Positions 9,157 through 19,043 are shown, counted from the stretch's first letter. The stretch is 64,000 nucleotides of DNA from Pseudonocardiales bacterium (GCA_019244165.1 JAFATA010000003.1:1-64000), one strand, 5' to 3'. A program made the numbers and translations. The notes: a model not told the origin generated them from the sequence alone.

Positions 9157-10027
9157 GTGGCGACGTCTACCGGTCTACCTACTGACCTCGCTCAGTCTTC
9201 CCGGGAAAGCGAGGAAGGTGCTGGTTGGCGCAGCTGCACCGGGCCAGGGACCTGGAAACAAGACGTGCCAGCGGGGACGAAGTCACTGTCGTGGCTACGA
9301 CCGTCGATACTGTGGCAGTCGCGCAACGACATCATCGCGAATTTCATCTCTGACCCTACAGCTGCGGCCCGGGCTCGATGGGTCGAGCTGGCCCGCCAGC
9401 GCGTAGAACAAACAGGCACACATCCGGGCTTCGTAATTTCTCGCGCTCCCGGTGACACCGTTTCTATGATTGGTACGACGGCCTGCATGGCTTCATGCAC
9501 TACTTCTGCGTGCTGGACGATGCCGGATACCTGCCTCAATTTGGTCGGGGCCTGGCAGCTCGCCTGGCCGGGCTGCTGTGGCGCCGATCACCGCAGCCGA
9601 TTCGACAGGCGACCCCAGCCATGGCTGGCACTGCGGCCGACGAACGTCGAGTGCCCGACCCCCTCCAGCCAGCACCATACTTCGCCATTGACGCAGGCCC
9701 GGTACGGTTCGTCGGGATCGACACCGGAATCACCGGTGACCTCGACGAGGATCAGTACCACTGGCTGCGACGGGTTTCTCTGGATACTCCGGAACGCCCA
9801 AAGATCTTGCTCACCGGCAAGAAGTGGTGCACCGTATCCCGGCGGGCCGCCTCTTCCATCGGGTCGGCTCCGAGATATTCAATTTCGACGACCCGCCGTT
9901 TTTCAAGCAATTCTTACGCGTCGACGCCAACAACAAGCTGATCACAGCGTCCCGCTTCGGTGTCACCGGATGCGCAGGCACTAAGCATACACTGCCCGTC
10001 GAAGATCAATTCACCATAATATTGTAA
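9157..10027 (+). pseudogene. decayed calcineurin-like metallophosphoesterase
   Basis: Pieces of one phosphoesterase lie in three different frames in the correct order. The first is LWQSRNDIIANFI in frame 1 near 9310. The second is FYDWYDGLHGFMHYFCVLDD in frame 3 near 9465 and IDAGPVRFVGIDTGITGDLD near 9690, with a typical metallophosphatase HYF/GIDT look. The third is FKQFLRVDANNKLITASRFG in frame 2 near 9900. At least two frameshifts separate them, so no full-length product is possible. The region is also less GC-rich than its neighbours, fitting long inactivity. Confidence 0.6.
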
Positions 10028-10576
10028 TGGCGAGGAGCCCGTAGCTCGGCGACCGAGGCGCTGCGCAGTCTTAGATCTCCCTCCCGCACGTCGTGCATAC
10101 GTATGTCACGAAGCCCTTTTTTACGATGACGGCGCATTTGCAGTCTTCCCGCCTCTGGTGGCGTTCTATCCACGTCTCCTCCAGCGGCCCCGGTTTCCGC
10201 AAATCCGAGTGGCCCCAGCGAACTCGACTTATCATCAATCTCATCTCGCTTCTTCAGGTTCGGGTGAGCCTGTGAATCATTGGGCCCACCACGGAAGTCA
10301 TTATCAGCAACAACACGACCGGTACCACCCACAGCGCTAGCGCCATGGCCAACCCGCTAGCAGAAACGGCACCGCCGTAAAAATTGTGCCCATTCAGGGT
10401 TTGGTTGAGCTTAGGCCTTGTGGTCCATCCATCGCTCCCGTCCGTCGACCCAAATCAGCAATCACAGGAAGAAGAGGACGAACAACGCCCAGCAAATACG
10501 CCACACCCACCCCCGATCGGGTGAACCTGCTGGCCCTGGCCTCCGCTCACACCACTACCGGCCCGCGCCGCGCGGG
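10028..10576. other. gene-poor interval with remnants of small membrane peptides
   Basis: No convincing complete gene is present. On the minus strand two hydrophobic peptide stretches can be read. One (10254-10346) encodes about 30 residues from MALALWVVPVVLLLIMTSVV to a TGA. The other, just upstream near 10400-10520, reads VWRICWALFVLFFL, then TGA, then LLIWVDGRERWMDHKA and a stop. These may be small membrane proteins or remains of one; the in-frame TGA and lack of good start sites keep confidence low. Composition is AT-richer than the flanks. Confidence 0.3.
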
Positions 10577-10906
10577 TCAGCTCAGCTCGCCAGCGACGAT
10601 CGCCTCGAGGTGGGCGATGCGCTGGTGGGCGGCTTCGAGTTGGTATTCGAGGCTGACGATGCGGATGGCGGCGACTAGGGGCATGTTCCTGTCGAGCAGC
10701 TCGCGCACCCGCAGCGCAAGGGCGAGCTCAGCGCGCGAGTACCGGCGTTGCCCGCCGGCCGAACGATTCGGGGCGAGCAACCCGGCCGCGTCCAGGCTGC
10801 GCAGGAAGGCAGGCTGAACCCCGAGCAGGTCCGCGGCCAGTCCTATGGTGTAGGCCGGGTACCCGTCGTCATCGAGTTTGCTCGGTCCGCGTCGTGGTTG
10901 CGTCAC
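10577..10906 (-). CDS. MerR-family regulator, HspR-like
   Basis: A 109-residue DNA-binding protein. Residues 20-60 carry the MerR winged helix (YTIGLAADLLGVQPAFLRSL, then SAGGQRRYSRAEL), and residues 65-105 a coiled-coil dimer helix. The closest recognisable relatives are HspR repressors of heat-shock genes, although HspR is usually longer. The start is a GTG at 10906 behind GGAG. It is divergent from hsp20 at 11230, and a HAIR-like inverted repeat lies between them, which supports a role as the local heat-shock repressor; this function is inference. Confidence 0.72.
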   Translation of the reverse strand: MTQPRRGPSKLDDDGYPAYTIGLAADLLGVQPAFLRSLDAAGLLAPNRSAGGQRRYSRAELALALRVRELLDRNMPLVAAIRIVSLEYQLEAAHQRIAHLEAIVAGELS

Positions 10907-11091
10907 CTAGTCTCCATGCGCTGAAGGAGATCCATTGTACCCTGGCCAGCCAGGGTTTTCACCCCTCCTGCCGCGAGCATCCTGCGAGTATCGCCGCCGC
11001 TGAAGGACCGTAACGCGGAGCCGGGCCCCGCAGGCCCTGGGACCCATAGGCCCGCCCTGACGTCGCCGGGACCAGGACTGCCCTCTCAATA

Positions 11092-11112
11092 CTTGAGCCC
11101 AGTGGCATCAAG
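11092..11112. promoter_or_regulatory. HAIR-like operator (HspR box)
   Basis: The sequence reads CTTGAGC, seven bases, CATCAAG. It matches the HAIR consensus CTTGAGT-N7-ACTCAAG at 11 of 14 positions with exact spacing. It lies 118-138 nt before the hsp20 start and between hsp20 and a divergent HspR-like gene, the usual context for HspR control. Confidence 0.6.
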
Positions 11113-11229
11113 AAGTATCCTGAAGCAGGAACAACTTCATGACCACACACGTTGGCACTACTGTTACCGCACTGCTGCAGCGGTGCGTACCGATCGCGTC
11201 GTGACGACGCCGAGAAGGGAGAGACCACG

Positions 11230-11661
11230 ATGCTGATGCGGACCGATCCGTTCCGGGAGCTGGACCGGCTGACCCAGGCCCTGTTTGGCACCAACGGCAC
11301 CAGGTCGCACCCAGCGATCATGCCCATGGACGCCTACCGTCAGGGCGAGCAGTTCATCGTGCACTTCGACCTGCCGGGGGTGGACCTGTCCTCAATCGAC
11401 CTCAACGTGGAACGCAACGTGCTCACCGTGCGGGCCGAGCGCAGGCCGACCTATGGCGAGGACGTCGAACTGCAGGCCTCCGAGCGGCCCCGCGGGGTGT
11501 TCAGCCGGCAGCTGTTCCTCGGTGACACCCTCGACACCGAGCACGTCGAGGCAAGCTACGAGGCTGGGGTGCTGACCCTGCGCATCCCCGTCGCCGAAAG
11601 GGCGAAGCCCCGCAAGATCGAGATTACCGGAACCAGCACGCCCAAGGAGATCAACGTCTAA
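11230..11661 (+). CDS. hsp20: Hsp20/alpha-crystallin small heat-shock protein
   Basis: A 143-residue ATP-independent holdase that binds unfolding proteins as oligomers in the cytosol. The alpha-crystallin domain spans about 35-130 ([20 protein letters not shown], then [12 protein letters not shown] and the GVLTLRIPV edge strand). The C-terminal PRKIEI segment supplies the I-x-I-like tail. The ATG at 11230 follows GGGAGAGACC; a second ATG two codons later is possible. It has its own terminator directly downstream and a HAIR-like operator upstream, so it is probably a heat-inducible monocistronic gene. Confidence 0.93.
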   Translation: MLMRTDPFRELDRLTQALFGTNGTRSHPAIMPMDAYRQGEQFIVHFDLPGVDLSSIDLNVERNVLTVRAERRPTYGEDVELQASERPRGVFSRQLFLGDTLDTEHVEASYEAGVLTLRIPVAERAKPRKIEITGTSTPKEINV

Positions 11662-11682
11662 TCTCCTCAGCGGCACCCTGAT

Positions 11683-11725
11683 CACCGGGGGGCGCCCCAC
11701 AGGCATCACGGGGCGCCCCCCGGTG
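11683..11725 (+). terminator. strong hairpin terminator after hsp20
   Basis: A perfect 16-bp stem (11683-11698 with 11710-11725, core GGGGGGCGCCCC) closes an 11-nt loop 22 nt after the hsp20 stop. There is no T-run, as is typical for high-GC actinobacterial terminators. Confidence 0.8.
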
Positions 11726-11810
11726 CCCTGTCGTCAGTAGTGTTAGACCCTCCTGGGACGGGTATCCCCTCACCGAAACTTTCGGAAGGTCCACAGGAGG
11801 TGAGAGGTCA

Positions 11811-12236
11811 GTGCCGGCGAAGGACGAGCTACCCAGCACTGTGCAACGCTCCCCGGAGAAGGCGCAGCGGACCTGGTCGAAGGCCCACGACCACGCCGTC
11901 GAGACTTACGGCGAGGGCGAACGGGCCCACCGCGTCGCGTTCGCGGCGCTGAAGCACACGCATCAGAAGCTCGGCGACCACTGGGAGCCCAAGGACAGCG
12001 CAGGCCCCTCTGATGAACGCGCGGCCGGTGGCGTCGATCCCGGGACGGGACAGCCGCCCAGCGGCAAGACTGCCGGGGGCGTCAACGCGAACGCGAGTAA
12101 GCAGGAGCTTCTCGAGCAGGCCCGCAGGCTCGGCGTGCGCGGCCGCTCCTCGATGACGAAAGACGAGCTGGTAGACGCCCTGCGCAAAGCCAGCAACCGG
12201 GAGACCCGGCATGCCCGGGAGCAGGACAGGAGCTGA
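11811..12236 (+). CDS. ChaB-like protein with C-terminal Rho-N/SAP-like domain
   Basis: A 141-residue cytosolic protein. Residues 5-65 match the ChaB family (LPSTVQRSPEKAQRTWSKAH, then HRVAFAALKHTH). ChaB was named as a putative regulator of the cation antiporter ChaA, but its biochemical role is unsettled. Residues 95-130 (KQELLEQARRLGVRGRSSM) form a small helix-loop-helix of the SAP/Rho-N type that can bind nucleic acid. The GTG at 11811 follows AGGAGGTGAGAGG. It is convergent with the KimA-like K+ permease, an interesting neighbour for a supposed cation regulator, though no link is shown. Confidence 0.82.
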   Translation: MPAKDELPSTVQRSPEKAQRTWSKAHDHAVETYGEGERAHRVAFAALKHTHQKLGDHWEPKDSAGPSDERAAGGVDPGTGQPPSGKTAGGVNANASKQELLEQARRLGVRGRSSMTKDELVDALRKASNRETRHAREQDRS

Positions 12237-12263
12237 TCACCGGCAGCCGGCCGAAGACCAGGG

Positions 12264-14399
12264 CTAGACCGGTGGGGCCGCGGACCGGCGGGCCGCGGCA
12301 GCTTGCTGTTCGTAGTCCTCGTGCAGGCGACGGGCCTGAGCGTCGGGGTGGATCACCCCAGCCGAGCGGAGATGCCAGGGGATGTCGACGGTGACCACGT
12401 CGGGGAGGAACAGCAGGCGAGTTCGCAGCCGTAGGGCGGTTTGGTTGTGCAGTAGTTGTTCCCACCAGTGCCCGACGACGTACTCGGGGATGATCACCGT
12501 GATGATGTCGCGGGGGCTGGTGCGGGGGTAGTCCCGGACGTATTTCAGGATCGGTCGGACGATCTCCCGGTAGGGCGACTCGATGACCTTTAAGGGGACG
12601 TCGAGGTCGGCGTGATCCCAGTCCTGGCGCAGCTGGGCGGACTCCTCATCGTCGGCTGCGATGGTGATGGCTTCCAAAGAATGAGGGCGTAGGGAGCGCG
12701 CGTAGGCCAGGGCCCGCAGGGTGGGGCCGCTGACCTTGGACACCGGCACCAGGACGTGGTTACGAGACGGGGCAAGGGGACGGACCTCCTCCACGGCGGT
12801 CTCCTGGGCCACCGTGGCGTAATGCCGGTTGATGCCCCGCATCAGGGCGAACAACGCCGGGATGGCGATCACGACGAGGTAGGCGCCCTCGACGAACTTC
12901 GTCACCAGCACGATCACGAACACTATCCCGGTGGTGACCGCCCCCAAACCGTTGATCACCTGGGCTCGGCGGATGTGGCGCCGCTGGCTACCCGGTGGAT
13001 CGGCGGCCAGTTCGGTGTGCCAATGTTTGACCATGCCGATCTGGGACAAGGTGAAAGCGATGAACACCCCAATCACGTAAAGCTGGATCAGAGCGTTGGT
13101 GTTGGCGTTGAACGCATAGATCAACCCAGCGGCGAACACCGCAAGCATCACGATGCCGTTGCTGTAGACCAGCCGGTCGCCACGGGTGTGGAACTGGCGG
13201 GGGAAATACCGGTCCCGGGCCAGGATCGAGGCCAGCACCGGGAAACCGTTGAACGAGGTGTTCGCCGCCAGGATCAAGATTGCCGCGGTGAACACCTGAA
13301 TCGCATAAAACCCCACCGACCCGGGTCCGAACACCGCGGCGGCGACCTGGGCAAGCACCGTCTTGGGGCTCGCGTTAGCGGGCAGACCCAGCTGGGTGGG
13401 GTATTGGGCGGCGTGCACGTCTGCGACGTGGGCCAGCAGGGTGATCCCGATTCCCATCGTGACCGCCAACGCCGCGAGATAGGCCAACACGGTGGCGGCG
13501 TTGCGCGACTTCGGTTTTTGGAAGACCTGGACCCCGTTGCTGATCGCCTCCACCCCGGTCAGCGCGGTACAGCCCTGCGCGAACGCCCGCAAAACCAAAA
13601 AAGCGGCGAGGACGCCGGCGGCCTGCTCAGTGGGGTGGACCGGATAGCGCGCGCTCTCGGCGACCAAGTGCTGCCCGAAGCCCAATCTCACCCCCGCCCA
13701 GGCGAACATGACGAAGACGCCCGCCACGAACCCGTAGGTCGGGATGGCGAAGGTCCTGCCGGTCTCTCGCACCCCCCGCAGGTTGACGATCATCAGCACC
13801 GCGACAAACCCCACCGACATCGCCACCGCGTGCGGGGCAGTCGAGGGCAGCGCCGAGGTGATCGCCGACACCCCGGCCACCACCGACACCGCCACCGTCA
13901 TCACGTAATCCACCAACAAGGCCGAGGCGGCCACTAACCCCGCCGAACGGCCCAGGTTCTCGTGACTGACGATGTAGGACCCGCCACCATTCGGATAGGC
14001 ATAACAGGTCTGCCGGTAGGAGGCGACCACGATCACGAACAACACCGCCACCGCTACCGCCAAGTACGGCGCCACGGGGTAAAATTTCGTCCCTCCCGCC
14101 GCCAACGCCACCAGGATCGCTTCAGTGGCATAGGCCACCGACGAGAGCGCGTCACTGCAAAAGATTGGCAACGCCAGCTTCTTCGGCAACAACGTCTCGC
14201 CCAGCTGCCGACTCGCCAAGGGGCGACCTACCAGCAACCGCTTGGGCAAGCTCGTCCACACGACTCCCAAGACTACGGGCTTAACCCGCCCATCGCGGCC
14301 GTCTTCGGGCACCGGTGCGAGGTACCTCGAACACGGTCTGGCCTCGTCAGGGTGGCTTGACGAGGCACCGGCCCGCCTGCCTAGGGTCAAGGGGGCCAT
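12264..14399 (-). CDS. APC-superfamily permease, KimA/YdaO-type potassium transporter
   Basis: Up to 711 residues with about 12 membrane helices followed by a cytosolic C-terminal domain of about 170 residues. The sequence follows Bacillus KimA (a K+:H+ symporter controlled by c-di-AMP) closely: [64 protein letters not shown], and [20 protein letters not shown]+ uptake is therefore the best guess; an amino acid substrate is possible. The start is uncertain: the first ATG is 14399, only 23 nt from the divergent FtsW start, and homology begins near residue 49, so a start inside 14261-14312 is plausible. No c-di-AMP riboswitch is visible upstream. Confidence 0.78.
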   Translation of the reverse strand: MAPLTLGRRAGASSSHPDEARPCSRYLAPVPEDGRDGRVKPVVLGVVWTSLPKRLLVGRPLASRQLGETLLPKKLALPIFCSDALSSVAYATEAILVALAAGGTKFYPVAPYLAVAVAVLFVIVVASYRQTCYAYPNGGGSYIVSHENLGRSAGLVAASALLVDYVMTVAVSVVAGVSAITSALPSTAPHAVAMSVGFVAVLMIVNLRGVRETGRTFAIPTYGFVAGVFVMFAWAGVRLGFGQHLVAESARYPVHPTEQAAGVLAAFLVLRAFAQGCTALTGVEAISNGVQVFQKPKSRNAATVLAYLAALAVTMGIGITLLAHVADVHAAQYPTQLGLPANASPKTVLAQVAAAVFGPGSVGFYAIQVFTAAILILAANTSFNGFPVLASILARDRYFPRQFHTRGDRLVYSNGIVMLAVFAAGLIYAFNANTNALIQLYVIGVFIAFTLSQIGMVKHWHTELAADPPGSQRRHIRRAQVINGLGAVTTGIVFVIVLVTKFVEGAYLVVIAIPALFALMRGINRHYATVAQETAVEEVRPLAPSRNHVLVPVSKVSGPTLRALAYARSLRPHSLEAITIAADDEESAQLRQDWDHADLDVPLKVIESPYREIVRPILKYVRDYPRTSPRDIITVIIPEYVVGHWWEQLLHNQTALRLRTRLLFLPDVVTVDIPWHLRSAGVIHPDAQARRLHEDYEQQAAAARRSAAPPV

Positions 14400-14422
14400 A
14401 TGAGGATGCTGGTGGTGATGCG

Positions 14423-15862
14423 ATGTCTGGTGTTCCTGGCCAACGATCCCGGACGAGTGGGCGGCCAGCGGCCACCGGCCGTGGTGTCGAGCTGGGGTTG
14501 TTGGTGTTTGCGGCCGGGCTGGTCACGCTGGCGTTGCTTTTGGTGGAGACCGATCAGCAACAGCATCTGTCCCGATCGCTGCTCTACCTGGGCCTGACCT
14601 ATCTGGGCATGTTCGGGGTAGCGCACGTTGCGGTGCGCGTCTTAGCCCCCTATGCCGATCCACTGATCCTGCCGTGTGTCGCGCTGCTCAACGGCTTGGG
14701 CCTGGTGATGATCCACCGGTTGGACCTGGCCGCGGCGCGGCAAACCGTGGACGCGGGCCAGCCCCTGGGGACCGCGGATGCCTCTCGCCAGGTGGTGTGG
14801 ACCGCGGTGGCCCTGATGTTGTTCGTGGCAGTGCTGTGGTGGGTGCGTGACCACCGGCGCTTGGCCTCCTACGGCTACACCTTCGGCCTGGCGGGGGTGG
14901 GGCTGCTGGTGCTGCCCGGGGTGTTGCCGGCGAGCATCTCCCAGGTCAACGGGGCCAAGCTGTGGCTGCGGCTGGGCGCGCTGTCGATCCAGCCTGGCGA
15001 GTTCGCCAAGATCCTGATCATCGTGTTCGTCGCGGGGTTCCTGGTCACCAACCGGGAGTTGTTCACCTCCGCGGGCCGCCACTTCCTGGGGACGACCTTC
15101 CCCCGGCCCCGCGATCTGGCGCCGCTGCTGGCCGCGTGGGGGCTTTCGATCGGCGTGCTGGCGCTGGAAAAGGAGCTCGGAGCCTCGCTGCTGATCTTCG
15201 GTGTGGTCCTGGCGATGCTCTACATAGCGACTGAACGCCTGTCCTGGGTACTCATCGGGCTGGTGTTCTTCGCGGTCAGCTGCGTGCTCGCCTACTACCT
15301 GTTTGCCCATGTCCGGGTCCGCGTACAGGTGTGGACCGATCCCTTCGCCCACTACTACAGCTCGGGCTACCAAGTCGCCCAGTCACTGTTCGGGCTGGCC
15401 ACCGGTGGTGTGCTCGGAACCGGCTTGGGGGACGGGCGACCCGACCTGGTCCCGTTGGCCAGCACCGATTTCATCATGTCCGGCATCGGGGAAGAACTCG
15501 GCCTGATCGGGTTGGCCGGGGTCCTGGTGATCTACTTGCTGCTGGTCGCCCGGGGTCTGCGGGCCGCCCTGTCCGTCCGCGACACCTTCGGCACGCTGCT
15601 GGCCGCCGGCTTGTCGATCATCCTCGGGCTCCAGGTGTTCATCGTCACCGGCGGGGTCACCAACCTCATCCCCGAAACCGGGCTCACCACCCCCTTCCTG
15701 TCCTACGGCGGCTCCTCCCTGCTCGCCAACTATGTTCTGATCGCCCTGCTCATCCGCATCTCCCACGCCGCCCGGCAACCCGCACCCACCGCCCCACCCC
15801 GCCCCCACCCGGTCCCGCTGGCCTCCGCCGACACCGAACTCGTCGCCCGCCCCCGCCCATAA
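14423..15862 (+). CDS. FtsW/RodA/SpoVE-family peptidoglycan polymerase
   Basis: A 479-residue membrane enzyme of the SEDS family, which polymerises lipid II with a partner class B PBP. About 10-12 hydrophobic helices are visible. Family signatures include [21 protein letters not shown], the [16 protein letters not shown] loop and the C-terminal [19 protein letters not shown], all intact. The N-terminus is a short basic tail; the ATG at 14423 lies behind GGTGGTG. No PBP or FtsZ gene is adjacent, so it is probably a RodA-like or accessory copy rather than the dcw-cluster FtsW. It is divergent from the K+ permease. Confidence 0.9.
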   Translation: MSGVPGQRSRTSGRPAATGRGVELGLLVFAAGLVTLALLLVETDQQQHLSRSLLYLGLTYLGMFGVAHVAVRVLAPYADPLILPCVALLNGLGLVMIHRLDLAAARQTVDAGQPLGTADASRQVVWTAVALMLFVAVLWWVRDHRRLASYGYTFGLAGVGLLVLPGVLPASISQVNGAKLWLRLGALSIQPGEFAKILIIVFVAGFLVTNRELFTSAGRHFLGTTFPRPRDLAPLLAAWGLSIGVLALEKELGASLLIFGVVLAMLYIATERLSWVLIGLVFFAVSCVLAYYLFAHVRVRVQVWTDPFAHYYSSGYQVAQSLFGLATGGVLGTGLGDGRPDLVPLASTDFIMSGIGEELGLIGLAGVLVIYLLLVARGLRAALSVRDTFGTLLAAGLSIILGLQVFIVTGGVTNLIPETGLTTPFLSYGGSSLLANYVLIALLIRISHAARQPAPTAPPRPHPVPLASADTELVARPRP

Positions 15863-16148
15863 GCTGCCAACGCCAAAAACTTTACTCGTTGATGGCTAGG
15901 ATGAGCCCCGTCGCTTGGGCCCTAGGTATCTGCCAGCTTCCCTCATGCGGGTTGCCATCTTGGACGTACGAGGTAATGGCGATCTGCGCCTGTCCGTCTC
16001 AGGCGGTCTCCTCTCAGGATAGGGCGTCACTAACGATTTTCGGCCGGGCGGCGGCGCCGGTACAGGGTGCAGACCAGTGGCCCAGGGAGGTGCCTGCACC
16101 CACATCGGCGTGGAACCCGCTTGCCTTCAAGCGGTCTGATCGTCGATC
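15863..16148. other. intergenic region between FtsW and the histidine kinase
   Basis: These 286 bases separate two convergent genes. I see no ORF with coding character, no tRNA and no strong hairpin. It may be decayed sequence. Confidence 0.4.
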
Positions 16149-17141
16149 TTATGCCGGCAGCACGGTGTCAGAAGTGGGGATGGTGATAGCGACGTGGGTG
16201 CCTTCGAGGCAGCGGGGCTCGATGTGGAGGTTGCCGCCGACGGCGGCGATCCGGTCGGCCATGTTAGTCAGTCCCGATCCTTGTGCCGTGGCCGTTGGGT
16301 TAAATCCGCCACCGTTGTCAGAGATCGTGACGGTCAGGAGGGTGCCATCATGGCTGGCGCTGATGTTGGCGGTCGCGGCGTCGCCGGCATGTTTGGCGAT
16401 GTTCTGCAGGGCCTCGAGGCAGCAGAAGTACACTGCGGTCTCGATTTCTGGTGAGTATCGGCCGATGCGGTCGATGGTGACGCGTGTGGGTACCGCAGCC
16501 TTGGCAGCGACGGCGGGGATCGCTTGAGCGAGACCACCCGAGGCTAGTAGCGGTGGGTAGATGCCATGGGCTAGTCGGCGGATCTCGTCAATCGCGCCCT
16601 GGAGCTGCGCGGCCAGCTCAGCCAGCAAAGGCCCGCACTGTGCGGGATCGTGGTCGGCAGCCTGCCGGGCTAGCCGCAGATTAACGGCGAGGGCGACGAG
16701 TTGCTGCTGAGCGCCGTCCTGCAGGTCGCGCTCGATACGGCGCCGCTCGGCGTGGGTCGCGGCGGCGAGCCGGGCCCGGGAGGCGGCGAGCTCTTGTGCC
16801 TGGCGTGCGAGCAGCCGCTGGGTGCCCATGAGGGTCCTGTTCGCTGCGGTAGCGGCGTCGGCCGCGCTGCGCAGCGCGGCCCAGTTGTGGTGCCATACGA
16901 TGAGCAGGGTCAGCCCGGCGAGCACTGGCAGGGACGTGATGATGACGGCGTTCCACGGTGAGGCTGGGACCCACAGGTAGATGCCCAGGCACAGCAGCAC
17001 CCCGGCGGCGATGGCGTACAGGTCGGCAACGACGAACTGGCGCAACCGGACCGTGGCCAGGTGAGGTAGCGATATCTGCGCCATCACCGAGTTCCGGGCT
17101 GGCGATGCGCACCGCGGCCTCGCCGAAGGCAAGCTGATCAT
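16149..17141 (-). CDS. NarL-type sensor histidine kinase lacking the phospho-acceptor His
   Basis: A 330-residue membrane kinase. Two or more hydrophobic helices (about 35-85) precede a coiled coil, the HisKA_3 dimerisation helix and a HATPase domain (N-box EALQNIAKHA, G-box DNGGGFNP and GSGLTNMADR). In the HisKA_3 box the usual RDLHDGAQQ reads RDLQDGAQQ, so the phospho-acceptor His is Gln141 (codon CAG). It may be a pseudokinase or signal through a partner. Its ATG overlaps the TGA of the upstream regulator (ATGA), so the two were translationally coupled. That regulator is itself broken, suggesting decay of the pair. Confidence 0.75.
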   Translation of the reverse strand: MISLPSARPRCASPARNSVMAQISLPHLATVRLRQFVVADLYAIAAGVLLCLGIYLWVPASPWNAVIITSLPVLAGLTLLIVWHHNWAALRSAADAATAANRTLMGTQRLLARQAQELAASRARLAAATHAERRRIERDLQDGAQQQLVALAVNLRLARQAADHDPAQCGPLLAELAAQLQGAIDEIRRLAHGIYPPLLASGGLAQAIPAVAAKAAVPTRVTIDRIGRYSPEIETAVYFCCLEALQNIAKHAGDAATANISASHDGTLLTVTISDNGGGFNPTATAQGSGLTNMADRIAAVGGNLHIEPRCLEGTHVAITIPTSDTVLPA

Positions 17142-17850
17142 CGGCCACCAGCACGGAAACCGACTGATCGGCCACTAGCAGCATCGTTCCGTTGGCGAGC
17201 CGATTGGACCAGGGTCGGTGCGTCTCCAGCGGTAGGGACGTTCCTCCTGCCTGCCGATTGACCACCTACCGCTTGCTCCGACAGAAACAGCAGGACAGCG
17301 CTGACCCGGTGATCCAGGCCGGGGTCGCCGACGAGACCCAGTTTGGCGAAGATCGCGTTGATGTGCTTTTCGACCGCTCGGGGGGGACAGCACCAGTGCT
17401 GACGAGCTGGTCCAGGTCAGCGACCCGCTCCTTAAGCAGATAACCGCGCCCGTGTGACCCCGCCTCGACCAGGGCGATAGCGTACGTGGGATCGGCGTAC
17501 TGCGATAGCACCACCACACCGGTCCGAGGATGAGAAGCCCGCAACGCCGCGGCAAGCCGGATGCCTTCGTCGGTCTGCGACGGCGGCATCCGCACATCGG
17601 TCACGACCACGTCCGGACAGAGATCGCCCACCAGCCCTAATGCGGACTCGTAGTCGGTGGCCATCCCTTCCACCCACACCCGAGGATCAGCGTACAGCAG
17701 CCCAGACAACGCCTCCCGGACCAGATAGCTGTCTTCCGCCACCACGACCGTCACCGGATCCTCGACCACAGCCCACAGCCGATTCTCAACCTGGATCGAG
17801 TACTCGACGGTCACGGCGACCCTCATTCGCTCCACGCCAACAAAACTCAC
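17138..17850 (-). pseudogene. NarL/LuxR-type response regulator with deleted and frameshifted output domain
   Basis: The receiver domain is intact: VTVVVAEDSYLVREAL, phospho-acceptor Asp85 in VTDVRMPP and the conserved Lys in YLLKERVADLDQLV. Immediately after this (near 17390) the reading changes frame. The sequence jumps to RAVEKHINAIFAKLGLVGDP, the last helix of a LuxR HTH. About 40-50 residues including the start of the HTH are missing. A further segment near 17130-17170 (VSVLVADDQLAFGEAA, another frame) looks like the start of a second receiver, hinting at a recombined pair of regulators. Confidence 0.65.
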
Positions 17851-18016
17851 GGGAAGGAGTCCTCATCAGCTAATGGTGATACATCCACCGCTGTGTCGGT
17901 GCCACCCCCGAACGTGCGCGGCGCGGCACCACGGCCGCAAGATCACACGCACGCCCGCCGCGCCCACGCAGTCGTCGGCTTTCCGCCGGACACAGAAACG
18001 GTGGCTACCTCACCGG

Positions 18017-18304
18017 TCAGTAGCCCTGACCCTGATCTTGGCCATAACCGCCCGGCTGGTCATCGTCCTGCCGTTGATAGTTTTGGAAACCAGGCTGGTT
18101 CTGGTTGTCTAGGTGTTGTTGATAGCCGCCGTTGTCCAGGTGTTGTGGGTCGATGCCGAGTAGCTGGAGCAGGTCCCCGTGCTGCTCGGTATCGACCTGT
18201 CCGCCTTGGCTGAGCAGGCCGCCGAGTAGCCGACCGGCTTGCTGGTGGTCACCGCCGAGCTGGGCCACCAGATTAATGAGCTGCTGTGGATCGAACAAAC
18301 CCAT
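18017..18304 (-). CDS. small glutamine/glycine-rich protein of unknown function
   Basis: A 95-residue acidic, Q/G/D-rich protein beginning MGLFDPQQLINLVAQLGGDH. The first 55 residues could form amphipathic helices; the C-terminal 40 are low-complexity (NQNQPGFQNYQRQDDDQPGG). There is no signal peptide or membrane helix. The ATG at 18304 has AGGGAGGGAC about 6 nt upstream, a good site that supports translation. I do not recognise a family. The upstream frame is open further but lacks a better start. Confidence 0.55.
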   Translation of the reverse strand: MGLFDPQQLINLVAQLGGDHQQAGRLLGGLLSQGGQVDTEQHGDLLQLLGIDPQHLDNGGYQQHLDNQNQPGFQNYQRQDDDQPGGYGQDQGQGY

Positions 18305-18529
18305 GAACGTGTCCCTCCCTGAGTTCGGCACCCGAACCACACACCATACTCGCACGACTCGCGTACCGAGACCGAGTTGCCGATCGCAGCATCCGAATCT
18401 AGTGAGGCGTTGCCCCGGACCGCCTAGGAGGGTGGCTGAGTGCCAGACATGATCACCCTTCGTGGGCCTTGAACGACATGTGCTGTCGTCTACGGCACAA
18501 ACAGTGATCACGTTGAAAAGGAGCATTGC

Positions 18530-18796
18530 ATGGCCGTGATCCCCATTGTGAGGTTGCTGGGCTCTGGTGTCGCCGCGTACCTCCAACTGCCTGGTGGGTG
18601 GTTCCTGAACAACGCGGGATGGCTCAGCGGAACCGAGGCGACTCTGCTCATTGACACCTGCGCCACCGAGGCCCGCACCGCGGCTACCACCATCGCCGCC
18701 GGCCCGCACACCTCCCCCGGCCTGTTCGGCTACACCCGTGCCTTCCTTCCGCTCCCGGCGGCCAGTCGGCTCCACGGGGCAATGCCCCCTTCCAGC
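18530..18796 (+). pseudogene. truncated MBL-fold (metallo-beta-lactamase-like) hydrolase
   Basis: The first 50-60 residues match the start of an MBL-fold hydrolase (YLQLPGGWFLNNAGWLSG, then TLLIDTCATEARTA), the strands that precede the HxHxDH zinc motif. That motif and the rest of the enzyme are absent. Homology fades near 18690 and a 95-bp repeat begins at 18798. The start codon at 18530 still has AAAGGAG, so a 95-residue truncated product could be made, but it cannot be an enzyme. Confidence 0.6.
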
Positions 18797-18797
18797 G

Positions 18798-18892
18798 CCG
18801 GCTGGTCCGTCGGTTGAGGACGCCCTCCCCCGACGCGCCAACTCCCGACGGCCAGCCGGTCCCGGTCTGGTCGGAGTGTTCCGCGGAACCGC
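18798..18892. repeat. 95-bp dispersed repeat, copy 1
   Basis: It matches 26973-27067 at 90 of 95 positions in the same orientation. It contains a long hairpin (GGCTGGTCCGTCGG pairing with CCGACGGCCAGCC around a loop of about 31 nt) and ends with the palindrome-bearing core GGAGTGTTCCGCGGAACCGC. The copy sits immediately behind a truncated MBL hydrolase. It has no ORF of its own and looks like a small non-autonomous repeat or a structured RNA element. Confidence 0.8.
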
Positions 18893-18929
18893 ACCGAGCC
18901 ACCGCCGGGGACGCCTCGCCCCTCCTGCT

Positions 18930-18989
18930 GCCGAGTTCGACGGGAGAGCTGGCAGAGTCCGCCTGACCAGCTCTCCCGTCGAACTCGGC
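18930..18989. terminator. palindromic element, copy B, probable bidirectional terminator
   Basis: Perfect 23-nt arms (18930-18952 and 18967-18989; core GCCGAGTTCGACGGGAGAGC) surround a 14-nt loop. It lies between the plus-strand MBL remnant and the end of the minus-strand O-methyltransferase, so it could terminate both. It shares its core with the element at 1984-2055. Confidence 0.65.
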
Positions 18990-19043
18990 GCACGGAAAGC
19001 ACCCGGTTTTGGGCTTACCAGCGTCCACCCCCGATCCCAGCAG

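Noticed and set aside
14261-14422. c-di-AMP (ydaO) riboswitch before the KimA-like gene
   Set aside because: The available leader is too short and lacks the conserved core.
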